Origin: Candidatus Nitrotoga sp. LAW
Lineage (GTDB): Bacteria > Pseudomonadota > Gammaproteobacteria > Burkholderiales > Gallionellaceae
Direction of reading: 5' to 3'
Assembly (NCBI GenBank): GCA_003402315.1
Contig: QFXI01000007.1
Coordinates: forward strand, 1-42,575
DNA length: 42,575 bases
Shown: piece by piece, positions 1 to 8,942 of the stretch
Numbering within the stretch: position 1 is the first letter of the stretch
Layout of the letters: the number at the start of each line of letters is the position of its first letter
Translations under genes and position numbers: made by a program
The notes under the pieces: generated by a model
Told to the model about the DNA's origin: nothing
What the model saw: only the letters and a program-made list of their open reading frames with translations
The model's database searches: none

Positions 1-438
1 CCTTGCATCAAGCGCAGGCATTCTTTGTCATTCGTGGCAAATCCAATCTGCTTTTTCGTCGCGTCTACTCTCGCCCCGTGGACAAGTCCACGGACTGTGC
101 TGCGATCAAACCATTGTGTTGGCCGCGCCGAAGGCCGGCAAGGATTACCCGCAGCACCTGCGACGCATCAAGCTCTACGATGCCGAACACGACAGGCATC
201 TGGTCTTCCTGACCAACAACTTCGAGTTGCCTGCGCTGACCATCGCTCAGCTTTATCGTTGCCGCTGGCAGGTCGAACTGTTCTTGAATGGATCAAACAG
301 AATCTTCGGATCAAGCGGTTCTACGGCACTACCGAAAATGCAGTGAAGACACAAATACCGCTCGATCAAGCACTTAAAAACTCGGAGATGCAAATGACCA
401 TACAGCAAAACAACAACCAACTGAATCTATTCAACTAA
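1..438 (+). pseudogene. IS4-family transposase remnant (frameshifted, internally deleted)
   Basis: The DDE transposase signature is spread over all three forward frames. One frame gives FFVIRGKSNL..FRRVYSRPVDKS (about 22-93), a second gives APKAGKDYPQHLRRIKLYD and LYRCRWQVELF (about 122-285), and a third gives EWIKQNLRIKRFYGTTENAVKTQI (about 285-358). YRCRWQVELF..WIKQ is the Y-R-E type C-terminal motif of IS4-family (DDE_Tnp_1) transposases. The sequence then jumps to a C-terminal tail ending in NQLNLFN at 438, so roughly 50 residues between motif and tail seem to be deleted. The 5' part lies outside the window. At least two frameshifts plus the deletion make it non-functional. Family assignment is confident; the exact IS is not known. 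Confidence 0.8.
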
Positions 439-490
439 ATTGCCGGACACAAGTTAAATTGCTAAAATGCTTTAGTTACTGGAGGCGAAG

Positions 491-994
491 ATGGGAATCT
501 TGATTTTGTTGGGCATCGCGGTGGTAGTGATATTTTTATTCTACTGGATGGCTATCGGCGCGTTCCGGTTGCTGATCCACCTTCTCGACCTTCCGAAATA
601 CCAGGATGTGGTCGTGCCCTCCAAATATGATTTCAAAACCGTGGTTGAGTTTGATAACCCGGTTTCCCAGTATGTTTACGATTTGATGGCTGGGTTTAAG
701 CATGTAACCGAAGATGGCGGTATCAAGCTTGGATTGAGTTTTGTGTTCTTTGCCACCTTGGGTGCGATGGCGTCTTTTGCGTGGCCGTTACTCATTGCGG
801 TTGTAACCCTGTGGTTTTTGCTTTGGGCATCTCCTGCAGCGATGAGGGCAGCAAGATGGCGTGCCAAGACTTTCAAGGACTGCACAGCTGAAGACTGGCA
901 CAAGACTCACCTCTGGGCGATGAAGTCCGAATTGCGTCAGCAGGAAATGGCGAGCGCAATCAGACGGAGCGGAGTGGGCGGTTTTCATCACTGA
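491..994 (+). CDS. Small membrane protein of unknown function
   Basis: 167 residues, not recognised. A GGAGG Shine-Dalgarno at 481-485 sits just before the ATG, which supports this start. Residues 1-32 are a strong hydrophobic segment (ILILLGIAVVVIFLFYWMAIGAFRLLIHLL). A second hydrophobic region at about 82-115 probably forms one hairpin or two passes (LSFVFFATLGAM, FAWPLLIAVVTLWFLLW). The C-terminal 50 residues are charged and presumably cytoplasmic (RWRAKTFKDCTAEDWHKTH...). It stands alone between the IS4 remnant and the group II intron relic. No function is assigned. Confidence 0.6.
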   Translation: MGILILLGIAVVVIFLFYWMAIGAFRLLIHLLDLPKYQDVVVPSKYDFKTVVEFDNPVSQYVYDLMAGFKHVTEDGGIKLGLSFVFFATLGAMASFAWPLLIAVVTLWFLLWASPAAMRAARWRAKTFKDCTAEDWHKTHLWAMKSELRQQEMASAIRRSGVGGFHH

Positions 995-1231
995 GGCCAA
1001 TTGCTTTAATTGTACTAATTCAGACTTAAACTGGCAGTTGTTGTCCGAACAGATTGAAGCGTATGACTCGGTCAAGGACAATAGATGCACGTCGCGAACG
1101 ACTGCTATTCGGCAACCAATATGGCAGAACGAGCATCCGCAAGGTGTAGAGTAGAGATGTGGCGCGGTGGCTGTAGGTTCGGCTTGTCTGTTGACTGCCC
1201 CTTTCGTCTGGCGGTGCCTAAATAACCTTGC

Positions 1232-2022
1232 CATAACTCCGTTTCCACATCCCCCTCATCGAACCGGACGTGCAGATTTCCCGCATCCGGCTCTCGGACA
1301 AGACATCATGCTTTCGCCCACGGAAAGTCGCGTGTGCCAATGATTCTGGTAAATCAGCCGGGCGCGCACCCGCTCCAGCTTTTATGACAACTCCACAACC
1401 ACCCACGCCGCCCGTTACCGGCCAGCGGAGTTTCTCGAAAACAGGTTCGAGTTCTCCCTTCGCTTCCACATGTTATGCATTTCGCAACTCCTGAAGATTA
1501 CCGAGTTTCGTAGGGTTGCCCCAATCTCGATTCCCTCGTTGCTTCCTGCATTTGCTTTGAACCAAGGCTCCTTCCCTCCATCGGCATTACCCGACTTCGT
1601 CAGTACTACGAGCCTCTCCGCCACCCCATCACGCCCAGCCTGTCCCTCACGGGCGTCCGGTTGGTCAAGCGCTTGACCACGTAACAGGGTTTCCCGTGTT
1701 GCCGCGCTTTCCTTGTGTACATGCTGTCGCCAATACCCCGGCACAGCAACTGGGCGTCCTGCTTTGCTCACACATCCCAGTCGTGTCAGCCTTCCCCAGT
1801 ATGGCAGCTGGGTCGGCCTGTGCATCTTCCTTTTCGAGGATTGCTCAGCGTTCACTCACGTTCCGGCCTGCACACTCGCGCTGTCACCATATTTCGTGAC
1901 ACGCTTTACCCGAAGGCTTCAACTATTTCGTTACCTCCATAGTTGCTCCGGTTGCTTCCGGCTGGAGCGTTTGCCGGGTGGGACTCTCACCCACAGAAAA
2001 GCGCCGCCTTGGCACGGCGCAC
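1232..2022 (-). mobile_element. Degenerate ORF-less group II intron
   Basis: Read on the minus strand, this stretch begins at 2022 with GTGCG, the usual group II 5' end (GUGYG), followed by GTGGGTGAGAGTCCCACCCGGC-like domain I sequence at about 1970-1995. Further on it carries CGTAGTACTGACGAAGTCGG and TAATGCCGATGGAGGGAAGG (about 1568-1612), which are conserved upstream of intron-encoded proteins in bacterial group II introns. A domain V-like hairpin follows at 1293-1261. The whole relic is about 0.8 kb, and no reverse transcriptase/maturase domain can be found in any frame, so the ORF was lost or reduced to its ends. The 3' boundary (domain VI) was not resolved, so the 1232 end is approximate. 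ORFs in this stretch are by-products of the structured RNA sequence. Confidence 0.72.
1261..1293 (-). other. Group II intron domain V hairpin
   Basis: The minus strand reads GAGCCGGATGCGG, then GAAA, then a complementary arm ending CGTCCGGTTC. It starts with the AGC catalytic triad near the base, has a GAAA loop, and keeps the two-nucleotide (CG) bulge on the 3' arm. Length is 33 nt against the usual 34, so one loop-proximal base seems lost; this may mean reduced activity. This hairpin is the main evidence for the intron call. Confidence 0.75.
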
Positions 2023-2154
2023 GCCAACTGCGGAACTTCGCGCCTGTCTTCCAATTTGCTCGAAAATAAACCTACCCAATCGGTAATGCGCGCCTTACAT
2101 CTCAGCCAACACGAACCTGAGGACATTTATAGATAAAACGGGGCAACCATATAT

Positions 2155-2790
2155 TTACCACTTTAACATGCGCTTTCCCAGCCACAAGCCAGCGATACCG
2201 AAAACTATCATGGGCAGATAGTGCCACCCGACAACGTGCATGATCGAATCATTTACCTCGTGCAGCCTCAACCACAATGCTCCGACACTGAAGGCGGAAA
2301 GCAGCGCGATGCTGCCCGCACAGTGATAATGCGTACTGGCAAATTTGCGCATCTCGAAAAATGTCCAAGCTGCGGGCAAAAGCGACATAAGTGTGATGCC
2401 GATGGTGCACTCAAAACTATGTACAGGTAGCGGAGCTGGCGGATTATCAGCCTGCCATGCGAGAAACATCACCAGAACAAATAGCGCAAACATAACAACC
2501 GGTGTAAACGCAAGCCGACGCATCTGGTGCAGATCGGGAAAAGCAAGCAGCGCGGCACTGACCGAGGTGGCGATGAAAATGCCGGCAAGCACTGCGATTT
2601 CAGCGACAAACCATGGCTGATGCAGTTTTAACATCAGGTCTGGGCGCAGGCCGGAAAGCACGAGCGACAGGAGAAGATAGGTCGCCGCCCATCCCATCCA
2701 TTTGAGGCTTAGCATGTAAGGGTGCGGGGCAGGCTTCACTGCCGCCGTATCCTGTGCCAATCTGTTGATAAGATCGTCGATGTTTTCCAT
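2155..2790 (-). CDS. nrsF: NrsF-type membrane anti-sigma factor (DUF1109)
   Basis: 211 residues with a short cytoplasmic N-terminus (ENIDDLINRLAQDTAAVKP) and about six hydrophobic segments (residues 30-48, 61-83, 94-112, 127-144, 157-175, 188-204). This is the layout of NrsF/DUF1109 anti-sigma factors, which hold an ECF sigma factor inactive at the inner membrane. Its only two cysteines are C128 and C157; in Caulobacter NrsF a conserved cysteine pair is needed for stress sensing, so these may be the redox switch (inference). Its ATG overlaps the stop of the sigma gene (TAATG at 2790), so the two are translationally coupled. With chlorite dismutase and MsrB next door, the likely signal is reactive chlorine species. 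Confidence 0.82.
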   Translation of the reverse strand: MENIDDLINRLAQDTAAVKPAPHPYMLSLKWMGWAATYLLLSLVLSGLRPDLMLKLHQPWFVAEIAVLAGIFIATSVSAALLAFPDLHQMRRLAFTPVVMFALFVLVMFLAWQADNPPAPLPVHSFECTIGITLMSLLPAAWTFFEMRKFASTHYHCAGSIALLSAFSVGALWLRLHEVNDSIMHVVGWHYLPMIVFGIAGLWLGKRMLKW

Positions 2791-3329
2791 TATCTTTCCA
2801 GTTTATCTCTCAATACCTTGTAGGCGCGATGCGCCGCGACTTTTACCGCAGACTCATTCATACCCAGCTTTTTCGCCACCTCTTTGGCGGTGTAGCCCTC
2901 CTGATGCAACAGCCGCAGGATGGTCACCTGCTTTTCTGGAAGTTTTTGGATTTCCCCGCTGATGGATTCGTAGCTAATAGCGGTTTCGGTTACATGCCCA
3001 GACAAGCTCTCTTCCAGTTCGTCGAAATCAACGGCATGCCGCAGTTGGTCGGAATAATGCACCCGCAAATAATCCTGCAAACGGAATTTGGCGATGGCGT
3101 ATACCCATGGCTTATAGGGGCGGTTGCCGTCGTAAGTATGGCGGGCCTTATGAATAGAAATCAGGGTTTCCTGCAACAAGTCATCCACATCGTTAGTGAA
3201 GCTGAGGCGTTTCGCAAGGAACGGACGCAGGAAGCGTGAGGTTTCCATCAGCAAGGAAGCATAGGCCAGCTGGTCTCCATCCAGGGACTGCCTCATCAAC
3301 GCTGCAAAATTATCGTTGTTATCTGTCAT
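2790..3329 (-). CDS. sigF: ECF RNA polymerase sigma factor, SigF/NrsF-linked type
   Basis: 179 residues. Region 2 is seen at about 24-95 (DVDDLLQETLISIHKARHTYDGNRPYKPWVYAIAKFRLQDYLR) and region 4 at about 128-178 (LPEKQVTILRLLHQEGYTAKEVAKKLGMNESAVKVAAHRAYKVLR). No anti-sigma-like extension is present; the partner is the overlapping nrsF gene. The pair is divergent from cld. It resembles the SigF-NrsF pair of Caulobacter and of chlorate/perchlorate-related bacteria such as Azospira suillum, where it controls a reactive-chlorine response. The start at 3329 has only a weak ribosome-binding site; Met12 (3296) is an alternative, since typical family members begin near the RQSLDGDQLAYASLL segment. 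Confidence 0.88.
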   Translation of the reverse strand: MTDNNDNFAALMRQSLDGDQLAYASLLMETSRFLRPFLAKRLSFTNDVDDLLQETLISIHKARHTYDGNRPYKPWVYAIAKFRLQDYLRVHYSDQLRHAVDFDELEESLSGHVTETAISYESISGEIQKLPEKQVTILRLLHQEGYTAKEVAKKLGMNESAVKVAAHRAYKVLRDKLER

Positions 3330-3351
3330 CCGAGTTACGCGAATTATTTAT

Positions 3352-3377
3352 GTAACTATTTTTCTGGCAAATCCGAA
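3352..3377 (+). promoter_or_regulatory. Predicted SigF-type ECF promoter for cld
   Basis: GTAACT at 3352-3357, a 16-nt spacer and CGAA at 3374-3377. This matches, with one mismatch, the GTAACC-N16-CGAA motif known for Caulobacter SigF, the NrsF-controlled ECF factor. It lies in the divergent gap and points toward cld, placing the start of transcription near 3383-3385. A reversed copy of the -35 element (GTTAC, 3334-3338) lies just upstream, but no good -10 follows it. Confidence 0.6.
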
Positions 3378-3380
3378 TGT

Positions 3381-3405
3381 ATCAGCACGAGACACTCGTG
3401 CTGAT
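3381..3405. repeat. Perfect inverted repeat at the predicted cld transcription start
   Basis: ATCAGCACGAG (3381-3391), loop ACA, then CTCGTGCTGAT (3395-3405): 11-bp arms with no mismatch. It begins 4 nt after the predicted SigF -10 element. It is either an operator for a dimeric regulator covering the start site, or a 5' stem-loop of the cld mRNA. No U-run follows, so a terminator is unlikely. Confidence 0.8.
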
Positions 3406-3457
3406 CATTTTACGATACCGGGTCATTTGCGATGACGCCATTTATCCATTTAAATAG

Positions 3458-4339
<882 letters not shown>

Positions 4340-4475
4340 ACCATTCAAAGCCAATGTAGGATAAAAGTTTGATGGGCTCGGGGTGATTTGTAGAACCGCG
4401 ACCACTATGGAGAAACTTGAAGTTCCGTTGCGTGTCGGAGGCTTTATCAAAACGTATTTTGGCGAGGTGCTGATT

Positions 4476-4931
4476 ATGGATAAATGGGTCTTTGATGCTC
4501 CTGTGGACGGGATTGGTACTATTATTTGGCGGGCACTTCAGAGAGTTCTCTTGTTTATGTTGTTCGTCACAACCACACAAGCTGTGGGGATTCCAGACGG
4601 CACGAAGGAGCGGCCTTTGGATGCCAATGCGCTTAATTTTCAACGCCAGTTGATCGTATTCGAAGCCGCCGACTGCGCGTATTGCAAGCAATTCGAGTCG
4701 GAAGTCCTCGGTCACTGGCAAGGCGACATTGTGGTTACCCGCACCTTAAGCACAAGCCCTCCCTCCGATTGGAAACTGGGAAAAATTCTGTTCGCCACGC
4801 CGACCATCGTTCTCTTCGAAAAGGGGCGCGAAGTGTCTCGGTTTACCGGTTACAGCGGCGACCAGTTGCGCTTCTGGAAATGGCTGGGCTACCAAGTTGC
4901 TGACGCCCGAACAGAAGAAAATTGCGTTTGA
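4476..4931 (+). CDS. Thioredoxin-fold protein, membrane-anchored or secreted
   Basis: 151 residues from the ATG at 4476, with GAGG nine bases upstream; the frame is open back to a GTG at 4383. Residues 15-36 form a hydrophobic signal or anchor ([21 protein letters not shown]). A thioredoxin-like domain follows, with C67-A-Y-C70 ([16 protein letters not shown]) and the cis-proline segment ATPTIVLF. This suggests a periplasmic disulfide reductase of the SoxW/thioredoxin_2 kind. Its last 35 bases overlap the msrB coding region. Since that MsrB has a single cysteine, this protein is the obvious candidate for recycling it (inference). The redox partner that would reduce it is not in the window. 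Confidence 0.75.
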   Translation: MDKWVFDAPVDGIGTIIWRALQRVLLFMLFVTTTQAVGIPDGTKERPLDANALNFQRQLIVFEAADCAYCKQFESEVLGHWQGDIVVTRTLSTSPPSDWKLGKILFATPTIVLFEKGREVSRFTGYSGDQLRFWKWLGYQVADARTEENCV

Positions 4932-5256
4932 AAGCGGCACCGAACGCCCCTTCACCGGCTCGCATCTCGATGAAAAACGTTCTGGCACATTTGTCGACCC
5001 GGTCACCGGCGCGGCGTTGTTTCGAAGCGACACAAAGTTCGACAGCGGCACTGGCTGGCCAAGCTTCTTCAATCCGGTCAAGGGGGCGATCACCGAGCAT
5101 GTCGATGTCGCACACGGCATGCGGCGAGTCGAGGTGAGGAGCGCCAGTTCCGGCATCCATTTGGGACATGTTTTTGACGATGGGCCTCCGCCTACCCACA
5201 AGCGTTACTGCATCAACGGCAATGTGCTCAAGTTCGTGCCAGACAATACCAAATGA
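4897..5256 (+). CDS. msrB: Methionine-R-sulfoxide reductase MsrB, single-cysteine type
   Basis: 119 residues, the full length of an MsrB domain: [49 protein letters not shown], and the catalytic cysteine C105 in [14 protein letters not shown]105 is the only cysteine. The two zinc CxxC motifs are absent, and the position of the usual resolving cysteine (GCGWPSF) is Thr52 (GTGWPSF), so the sulfenic acid must be reduced directly by thioredoxin or by the overlapping CxxC protein. The start is a TTG at 4897 inside the upstream gene; no ATG fits the family N-terminus, so translation is probably coupled. No signal peptide is seen in this reading. If the upstream gene and this one were joined by a frameshift, the product would be an exported Trx-MsrB fusion. 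Confidence 0.9.
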   Translation: MLTPEQKKIAFESGTERPFTGSHLDEKRSGTFVDPVTGAALFRSDTKFDSGTGWPSFFNPVKGAITEHVDVAHGMRRVEVRSASSGIHLGHVFDDGPPPTHKRYCINGNVLKFVPDNTK

Positions 5257-5455
5257 AGAAATTGATATCCTGTTATCTGGCCTAAGAATACGTAGTTTAC
5301 CGGCGGATGAATTCGAGGAGCTGTTAAAACGGGGTGATTTACAGAGCCGTGAACGACTGGTTTGGCGCAAGCCGAATAGTTGGTTCGTTAATGCCACTTT
5401 GCCAATGGCCGGTATCGGGAAGCGTAAAACAAAGCAAGCTGAGATTTTGGGGTAG
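5252..5455 (+). pseudogene. Possible C-terminal gene fragment of unknown origin
   Basis: An open reading stretch ([43 protein letters not shown]...) with protein-like composition begins at the msrB stop. It has no ATG, GTG or TTG start beyond that stop, so it looks like the tail of a lost gene. The family is not recognised. Chance coding is possible. Confidence 0.3.
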
Positions 5456-5535
5456 CAGCAGAAGTCAATAACCTCGTCATCGTCATACGAGTCCTTTCGA
5501 TTGAAACTCATTATCGTCGTATGACTTTCTTCACA

Positions 5536-5569
5536 CAAAAATTCTGACAGGCTCGGCAAACTGTGTCAG
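5536..5569 (-). terminator. Weak terminator downstream of traG
   Basis: On the minus strand, just after the traG stop (5592), CTGACA (5569-5564) pairs with TGTCAG (5549-5544), followed by AATTTTTGTG. The stem is only about 6 bp with a 14-nt loop. It is in the right place to end the tra operon. The rest of 5456-5591 holds a 9-bp inverted repeat (GTCATACGA 5482-5490, TCGTATGAC 5517-5525) and no gene. Confidence 0.4.
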
Positions 5570-5591
5570 ATAAAGTCTGAGCTAATACACT

Positions 5592-8500
5592 TTAATCCTT
5601 AAATACCTGCTTCGCTTTATCTCCAATCTGATTGCCAATGTCGTTTGCTTTGCTTACCCCTTCTTTGACGGTCTCTATTGCAGATTGCACGCCATCTATT
5701 GCGGGCTGTGCAGGAATGACCGGGCCTTCGTGACCTAAGTGATTAACGGTTTGATTGGTTGCGACCGCGCCAACTACCGTTCCCGCCACAGCATGGGTTG
5801 CATTTACCTCGGCCTCGCGGTTGACTCCGGCCTTTCTGGCCGATTCTCGCTCAGCCGCTCTTCTTGTGTCCGCTGCTGCATGAGTCTCAATTTTACCCGC
5901 TGCCAGGCCGCGCTCTTCTACCTTTGCCGCATTGGCAAGGATTTTGCCTTCTGCGGCTTTACCTGCGGACTCCCCTAGAATTTTTCCAGCGGTGCTTCCA
6001 ACAAACCTACCGGCTGCCCCTCCCCCAACCGTCAACCCAACATCAAGTGCCGTATCCACAATGGCATCCGTAGTCGAACCCTTGTAACCTTCGGCAACAG
6101 GTTTCGCCACACCGGCCTCATCACTGACTAACCCGGCTTTCTTTAGTAGTGACATCGTGCCCGCTGGCATGACGGAGGCTGTGGCATTCTGCGTTGCCAA
6201 ACTCATGTTGTTTTGCCGGGCTGGGTCGGTGAATTTGGTTGCATCTTGCTCCAAAGGCTTGCCTTCTTCGGTAACGGCACCCCGCCCCGCTTTGATTCTG
6301 TCATTAGCCAGTCCGGTCATTCTCTGCACCTGTCCTGCAACGTGGTTGACTGGTGCTGTATTGGGGTCAACCCCTGCGCTTCTTGCTGCGCCCATTACCC
6401 GTGCATCGTTCCGATTGTGGGAATGGCTAATGGCCTCAGTTCCCGGCACGGCTGCTTTGTTTTGTTCGTATCCCCCAGCCACGTTGTTTGTCGGCTTTTC
6501 GATTGCCTGATCTATCTTGGGCACAAGCTGCTCACTCACAAATCGATCCGCGTATTGCTCCAGCACGCCTTTATCATGCAGTGCCATATCGGTGACATCA
6601 TCCACTGTGTAGCGATGCCCGGTACGGTCGGATTGCGTTTGCATCCACCCCACGAATTCATTGGTATAGTTTGCATCGAAACTGCCAGCCATCTCTTTGG
6701 TGCGCGAAGCCGCCTCTTTGAAGGTGAGTGATTTTTCATGGGCGGCTTGGGCTGATTCATCGTGGGACTTTGCTTGATCGAAGCTGCTTCTGATCCCCTG
6801 TGCAGCTTTTGCCGTTTTCTCTTCGCCTTGAGTGAATGTGTCTTGATGAGCGGCGTTCCGCATGGTCGAAATGGCATTCGTGAATCCTTTGTCCTGGGCG
6901 AGCTGGTGCGCGACATTTTGCATTTGCGTCGTTCCAGCGCTGCTCTTGCCCTTGGCTGTCGCCCCCGTGCTTACGGTTGCTCCGTTGCCAAGGATGTTGA
7001 TCCCGCCGCTTGCCTCTGCGCCTGCTGATGCGAGCAACTCTGCCTCTTGCTTTTGGGATAAGCCGTGCCCTGATGCGTAGTTATGGGCGATTTTCTGGGC
7101 CTCGTTATAAGACTGAAGGAATGACGCTTGTGAGCTGGTCATGTCCTGTTGTCCGGCAGCTGCACTCTTTCCGTGACCTTTCTCGAACGAGGCTGTTTGA
7201 CTTAGCGCCGAGGTCATTGCCTCCCGCGCTGCGACAGATTCGGTGAAGGCGGTTCTTTCCGAGTTTTCGGAGGCAGTTTGCAGTGCGCCTGACGCTTTGC
7301 TGCCAAGGTTGATCTTTGTCGGCAGGGTATGTACCGCGCCAGACGCATCATTGATCTGCATTGCATTACCGTTCGCGTCTGTACCCGTAAACCGCTTCAC
7401 GCCATCCTGTGCGGTGCTCTCGAATCCACCTTGTCGTATCGTGGGCCGGGTGTTGTGTTGCAGTCCGCTCATCGTATCGAACGACTGATTGCCCAGTGAG
7501 GCGTTGCCCATTTGCAAATTCCCTGAGGACATACCGGAGGCAATTCTTTCCGATTCGCGCGCAGGCGATACCATCCCGGCAATCGCCTGTGCACCCACGT
7601 CCCCGCCCTTCACGATTGCCGCCGCGATGGCGGGTATTGCGATCGCCGAGATCATGCCCGCAATGGCTTCATCGCTGATGTAGGCATTGTTCACCAGGCT
7701 GTATTGCGACATGGACAAACCAAGTCCGCCGGTCATTGCAGCCAGGTCTTGGGCGTGCATCGTCATCACAAGATGCATGACGGCATACAGCGGTGGCCAC
7801 AATTGCACCCACACGAGGCTCATCACATAAGCCTTCAACACCAGCCCGCCTTTATGTCCGGCCAGCAATACCAGCAACAGGATGATCGGGAAAACCGAAT
7901 ACTGCACGATCTCAACGATATTCTTGACTTTAGGCATGGTGCTTTCTGCCATCTTTGCCATCATCTTGTAGCTCTCGGAGGTGGAGCGTATGGCTTGCGC
8001 CTGACCGAGATTGGCTGAAGCGGATGCGGCATCACCGAGTTGCGCTGGCAGCATGTACTGCGCATCAATCATGAAGTTGCTCATGGCGGCTTGTTTGGTC
8101 GCATTCAGAGCCGTTGTGGAAACGCCTAGCATGTAGTTGGTTGATGTCTGGATCGCCCCCTGAACTGCCGCATTGGCTGCGGCTGTCGGTAGTCCCGGAT
8201 AAAGCCGTCTGCCCAGCGTATTCATCTGCTGGGTGTTGACTGCAACAATTTGCGCGGTCAGATAGGTATAGGCGACATCGCACCCATAAGCGTCTGTGGC
8301 AGTTGGAACCGGCACGCCGGGAATAGTGCGGATTGTGACGAGCCTGCCCGGATTGGTCTTGCCGCTGAGGTATGTCCAGATGTCGTTCGATTTTGCCAGG
8401 TCTGATGCGACGACAAACCCGGTCGAGTATTCCGGTATGACGCATTCGCGGTAGAACTCCAGCAGATTGCCGGTCAGGATCGAGTTGTCGAACTTGGTGT

Positions 8501-8942
8501 GCAACACCTCCTGCTGCACACGATGGCCAAAAAGTGTGCCGTTGGTGCGGAACTGAATATCTCCGGGCAGCGAAAAAGTCGTCTCGAATGAACGTGTCAG
8601 CCAGTCGCCGATGTGACTGATCGAGTGCGCAAAAGCGGCGAGGCCAATAGGCACGTTGGCAACGGTAACCGATGGCTGAGTGCCGGTTCGGTCGGTTATC
8701 ACCACGTTGACCTTCGGAACCAGCAACATGGCGTTGAACAGGGCAAGCATGATGACCCAGCGCCCAAAATCCGGCAGCTGACTAAATCCGGCAAGCACAG
8801 CCATGGCCATTGCGAGCATCCCGACCAGCGCGAGCGTTCTCAGCAGGCCAAGATAATCGCCGCTACCCACAATTGCGGCCACTGCGTTGAAAACCAGTTC
8901 CAGCTCTCTGATATTCCAATATGAAAAAACTTCAAATATCAC
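5592..8942 (-). CDS. traG: TraG, F-type conjugation pilus assembly and mating-pair stabilisation
   Basis: 1116 residues. The N-terminal TraG_N domain (about 1-460) has hydrophobic segments near residues 31-50, 53-73, 345-365, 372-392 and 430-450. Beyond about 460 the protein is hydrophilic, Ala/Gln/Ser-rich and probably helical (FEKGHGKSAAAGQQDMTSSQASFLQSYNEAQKIA...), as in the F TraG periplasmic domain used for mating-pair stabilisation and entry exclusion. The extreme C-terminus has several Gly/Ala-rich stretches. The start is GTG at 8942, overlapping the traH stop (GTGA). It is the last gene of the tra run; no TraD, TraI or TraS follows. Length is somewhat above the F protein (~940). Confidence 0.9.
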   Translation of the reverse strand: MIFEVFSYWNIRELELVFNAVAAIVGSGDYLGLLRTLALVGMLAMAMAVLAGFSQLPDFGRWVIMLALFNAMLLVPKVNVVITDRTGTQPSVTVANVPIGLAAFAHSISHIGDWLTRSFETTFSLPGDIQFRTNGTLFGHRVQQEVLHTKFDNSILTGNLLEFYRECVIPEYSTGFVVASDLAKSNDIWTYLSGKTNPGRLVTIRTIPGVPVPTATDAYGCDVAYTYLTAQIVAVNTQQMNTLGRRLYPGLPTAAANAAVQGAIQTSTNYMLGVSTTALNATKQAAMSNFMIDAQYMLPAQLGDAASASANLGQAQAIRSTSESYKMMAKMAESTMPKVKNIVEIVQYSVFPIILLLVLLAGHKGGLVLKAYVMSLVWVQLWPPLYAVMHLVMTMHAQDLAAMTGGLGLSMSQYSLVNNAYISDEAIAGMISAIAIPAIAAAIVKGGDVGAQAIAGMVSPARESERIASGMSSGNLQMGNASLGNQSFDTMSGLQHNTRPTIRQGGFESTAQDGVKRFTGTDANGNAMQINDASGAVHTLPTKINLGSKASGALQTASENSERTAFTESVAAREAMTSALSQTASFEKGHGKSAAAGQQDMTSSQASFLQSYNEAQKIAHNYASGHGLSQKQEAELLASAGAEASGGINILGNGATVSTGATAKGKSSAGTTQMQNVAHQLAQDKGFTNAISTMRNAAHQDTFTQGEEKTAKAAQGIRSSFDQAKSHDESAQAAHEKSLTFKEAASRTKEMAGSFDANYTNEFVGWMQTQSDRTGHRYTVDDVTDMALHDKGVLEQYADRFVSEQLVPKIDQAIEKPTNNVAGGYEQNKAAVPGTEAISHSHNRNDARVMGAARSAGVDPNTAPVNHVAGQVQRMTGLANDRIKAGRGAVTEEGKPLEQDATKFTDPARQNNMSLATQNATASVMPAGTMSLLKKAGLVSDEAGVAKPVAEGYKGSTTDAIVDTALDVGLTVGGGAAGRFVGSTAGKILGESAGKAAEGKILANAAKVEERGLAAGKIETHAAADTRRAAERESARKAGVNREAEVNATHAVAGTVVGAVATNQTVNHLGHEGPVIPAQPAIDGVQSAIETVKEGVSKANDIGNQIGDKAKQVFKD

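Noticed and set aside
788-1234. 148-residue minus-strand frame overlapping the membrane protein gene and the region after it
   Set aside because: No family resemblance or ribosome-binding site; half lies opposite the better supported plus-strand gene.
1415-1855. 146-residue minus-strand frame in the group II intron region
   Set aside because: Translation of structured intron RNA sequence; contains no reverse transcriptase, maturase or endonuclease motif.
3381-3405. Rho-independent terminator reading of the cld upstream stem-loop
   Set aside because: No U-run on either side (CATTTTACG follows on one strand, ACATTCGG on the other) and it sits at a promoter.
4843-5559. 238-residue minus-strand frame
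   Set aside because: Lies opposite trx and msrB, whose family motifs are unambiguous.
6157-7683. Several plus-strand frames of 80-170 residues
   Set aside because: Antisense shadows of traG; no motifs.
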